DNA from: an uncultured Fusobacterium sp.
GTDB taxonomy: Bacteria > Fusobacteriota > Fusobacteriia > Fusobacteriales > Fusobacteriaceae
Assembly: GCA_900543175.1 (NCBI GenBank)
Contig: UQQO01000054.1
Coordinates: 1 to 14,041, forward strand
Direction: 5' to 3'
DNA: 14,041 bases
Shown here: one piece after another, positions 13,458 through 14,041 of the stretch
How the letters are laid out: every line of letters begins with the position of its first letter
How positions within the stretch are numbered: the first letter of the stretch is position 1
Position numbers and translations under genes: made by a program
The notes under the pieces: model-generated
The model's database searches: none
What the model was told of the DNA's origin: nothing
Seen by the model: only the letters and a program-made list of their open reading frames with translations

Positions 13458-13705
13458 ATTTAATAGAAATGATAACAGTTTCAATAACCATTATAGGTGG
13501 CATATTTGCCTATCATAGATATTTAATGAGTTTATTGGATAAGAAAATGGATAGAGAAGATTGTGGGAAGCAACAAGAACTTTTAACAGAGAAAAGAAAT
13601 AACTTAGAGTTGCTGATTACAGAGAGAACTAAAACAATTTTTGAGCAACAAAAGGCAATGAGAGAAGATATTGGAATTATAAAAGAGTATATAATAGATA
13701 AATAA
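13454..13705 (+). CDS. membrane-anchored coiled-coil protein (holin or spanin-like candidate)
   Basis: The 83-residue protein has one N-terminal membrane segment (MITVSITIIGGIFAYHRYLMSLL, residues ~6-28). A charged helical tail follows (DKKMDREDCGKQQELLTEKR, then NNLELLITERTKTIFEQQKA and MREDIGIIKEYIIDK) with heptad-like spacing. That is the outline of XhlA-type hemolysin/holin accessory proteins and also of Rz-type inner-membrane spanins. The host envelope, which I cannot establish, would decide between them. There is no lipobox, and no nested Rz1-like lipoprotein is obvious. It starts within the previous gene's stop (ATGA) behind GAGGGGG. It is the last gene of the operon; no gene lies between it and the right edge. 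Confidence 0.62.
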   Translation: MNLIEMITVSITIIGGIFAYHRYLMSLLDKKMDREDCGKQQELLTEKRNNLELLITERTKTIFEQQKAMREDIGIIKEYIIDK

Positions 13706-13854
13706 AATTACAAAATTTAGTTCCTGTTTTTTATTACTAAAAAAAATTAAGAAAATTTTTCAAAAATGTTCTTACAGATTTTTAGTGTAATTTTATTCAA
13801 GTGTTCAAAGTCTTATAAAATGTGCTTTTTCAAAAATTTAATTTTTTCTTAGAG

Positions 13855-13876
13855 TGTTCTTACGATGTTCTTACGG
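13855..13876 (+). repeat. tandem 11-bp TGTTCTTACGR repeat
   Basis: Two copies of TGTTCTTACG lie exactly 11 bp apart (13855-13864 and 13866-13875), so both face the same side of the helix. A third TGTTCTTAC is at 13767. Phased short direct repeats like these occur as binding sites for repressors and as arm-type sites of tyrosine integrases. Which applies here cannot be told. Confidence 0.55.
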
Positions 13877-13953
13877 GTAAAATATCAAGAGTAAAATAAG
13901 GGTTTGCGACGATTTTACAAAAAATGAGAAATAGTATTAAAAACTAGAAATCA

Positions 13954-13987
13954 AAAAGGGTTTGCAACCGAAATCGCAAACCCTTTT
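13954..13987 (+). terminator. strong hairpin, probable bidirectional terminator
   Basis: AAAAGGGTTTGC (13954-13965) pairs perfectly over 12 bp with GCAAACCCTTTT (13976-13987) around a 10-nt loop. The stem ends in T's on both strands, as in bidirectional terminators. The T-run on the + side is short (TTTTAT). It lies 250 bases past the last gene and would end the late transcript. An alternative partner for its right arm lies at 13898-13909. Confidence 0.68.
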
Positions 13988-14041
13988 ATCTATAAAATAT
14001 CTTGGGGAAAGATTTTATATATAATATATAACATCTAATTG

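Larger units (their letters stand above)
13706..14041. other. AT-rich non-coding end region
   Basis: This 336-base stretch has no gene I can support. It holds three copies of TGTTCTTAC (13767, 13855, 13866), a 12-bp direct repeat TTTTTCAAAAAT (13756 and 13826), and three arms of AAGGGTTTGC (13898, 13956 and inverted at 13976). A 12-bp perfect hairpin follows, then an AT-rich edge. It could be the regulatory space before the next gene or the attachment end of a prophage. I see no tRNA-like sequence. Confidence 0.6.

Noticed and set aside
14002..14025. Possible promoter at the right edge (TTGGGG and TATAAT)
   Set aside because: The spacing is only 12 bases, and TATAAT-like strings are expected by chance in this stretch.
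13706..14041. CRISPR array or tRNA in the non-coding end
   Set aside because: Repeats are 9-12 bp with irregular spacing and no unique spacers, and no cloverleaf or T-arm GTTCGA-type sequence is present.

Overview
The window is the structural and lysis half of a temperate, contractile-tailed (myovirus) phage or prophage. The DNA is very AT-rich, with heavy use of AGA, ATA and TTA codons and strong Shine-Dalgarno sites. This fits a low-GC anaerobe such as Fusobacterium or a clostridial relative. I favour Fusobacteriota on the general look of the proteins, but nothing here proves the host.

The layout follows the gene order of the Bacillus PBSX (xkd) tail module, all on the + strand. A small conserved protein (2-154) is followed by the tail sheath (155-1468), the tail tube (1481-1957) and an XkdN-type tail assembly chaperone (1969-2376). 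The chaperone ends in a textbook -1 ribosomal frameshift signal: an A AAA AAC slippery heptamer, a 7-nt spacer and a 16-bp stem. The shift extends it to 2549. Then come the tape measure protein (3284-5362), a LysM tail protein (5378-6034), the XkdQ-like hub (6027-7013), DUF2577 and DUF2634 baseplate proteins, baseplate J (7849-8925) and a DUF2313 protein (8906-9538). From 6027 on, many genes overlap by a few bases, which suggests translational coupling.

A complete hicA-hicB toxin-antitoxin pair (2596-3220) sits between the chaperone and the tape measure gene. It has its own sigma70 promoter, which starts on the base after the frameshift ORF's stop codon, an inverted-repeat operator between -35 and -10, and its own terminator. 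It is therefore a self-contained 'moron' inside the late operon.

The receptor-binding region (9541-12760) holds a tail-collar fibre protein, a BppU-like protein, a coiled-coil fibre protein and a fourth fibre gene. The 3' part of this last gene lies in what looks like an invertible segment of about 0.93 kb. A homologous but divergent alternative 3' cassette lies on the minus strand, tail to tail with the expressed one, and 23-bp inverted repeats (21/23 identical) bound the pair. Inversion would fuse the alternative cassette in frame to the same N-terminus and change the tail tip. No recombinase gene is in the window.

The lysis region has an M15-family L-alanyl-D-glutamate-type endolysin (12867-13280) and two small overlapping genes for probable membrane proteins (13284-13457, 13454-13705). 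The last 336 bases are non-coding, with tandem TGTTCTTACG repeats and a strong hairpin. They may be the regulatory or attachment end of the prophage, but this is not shown.
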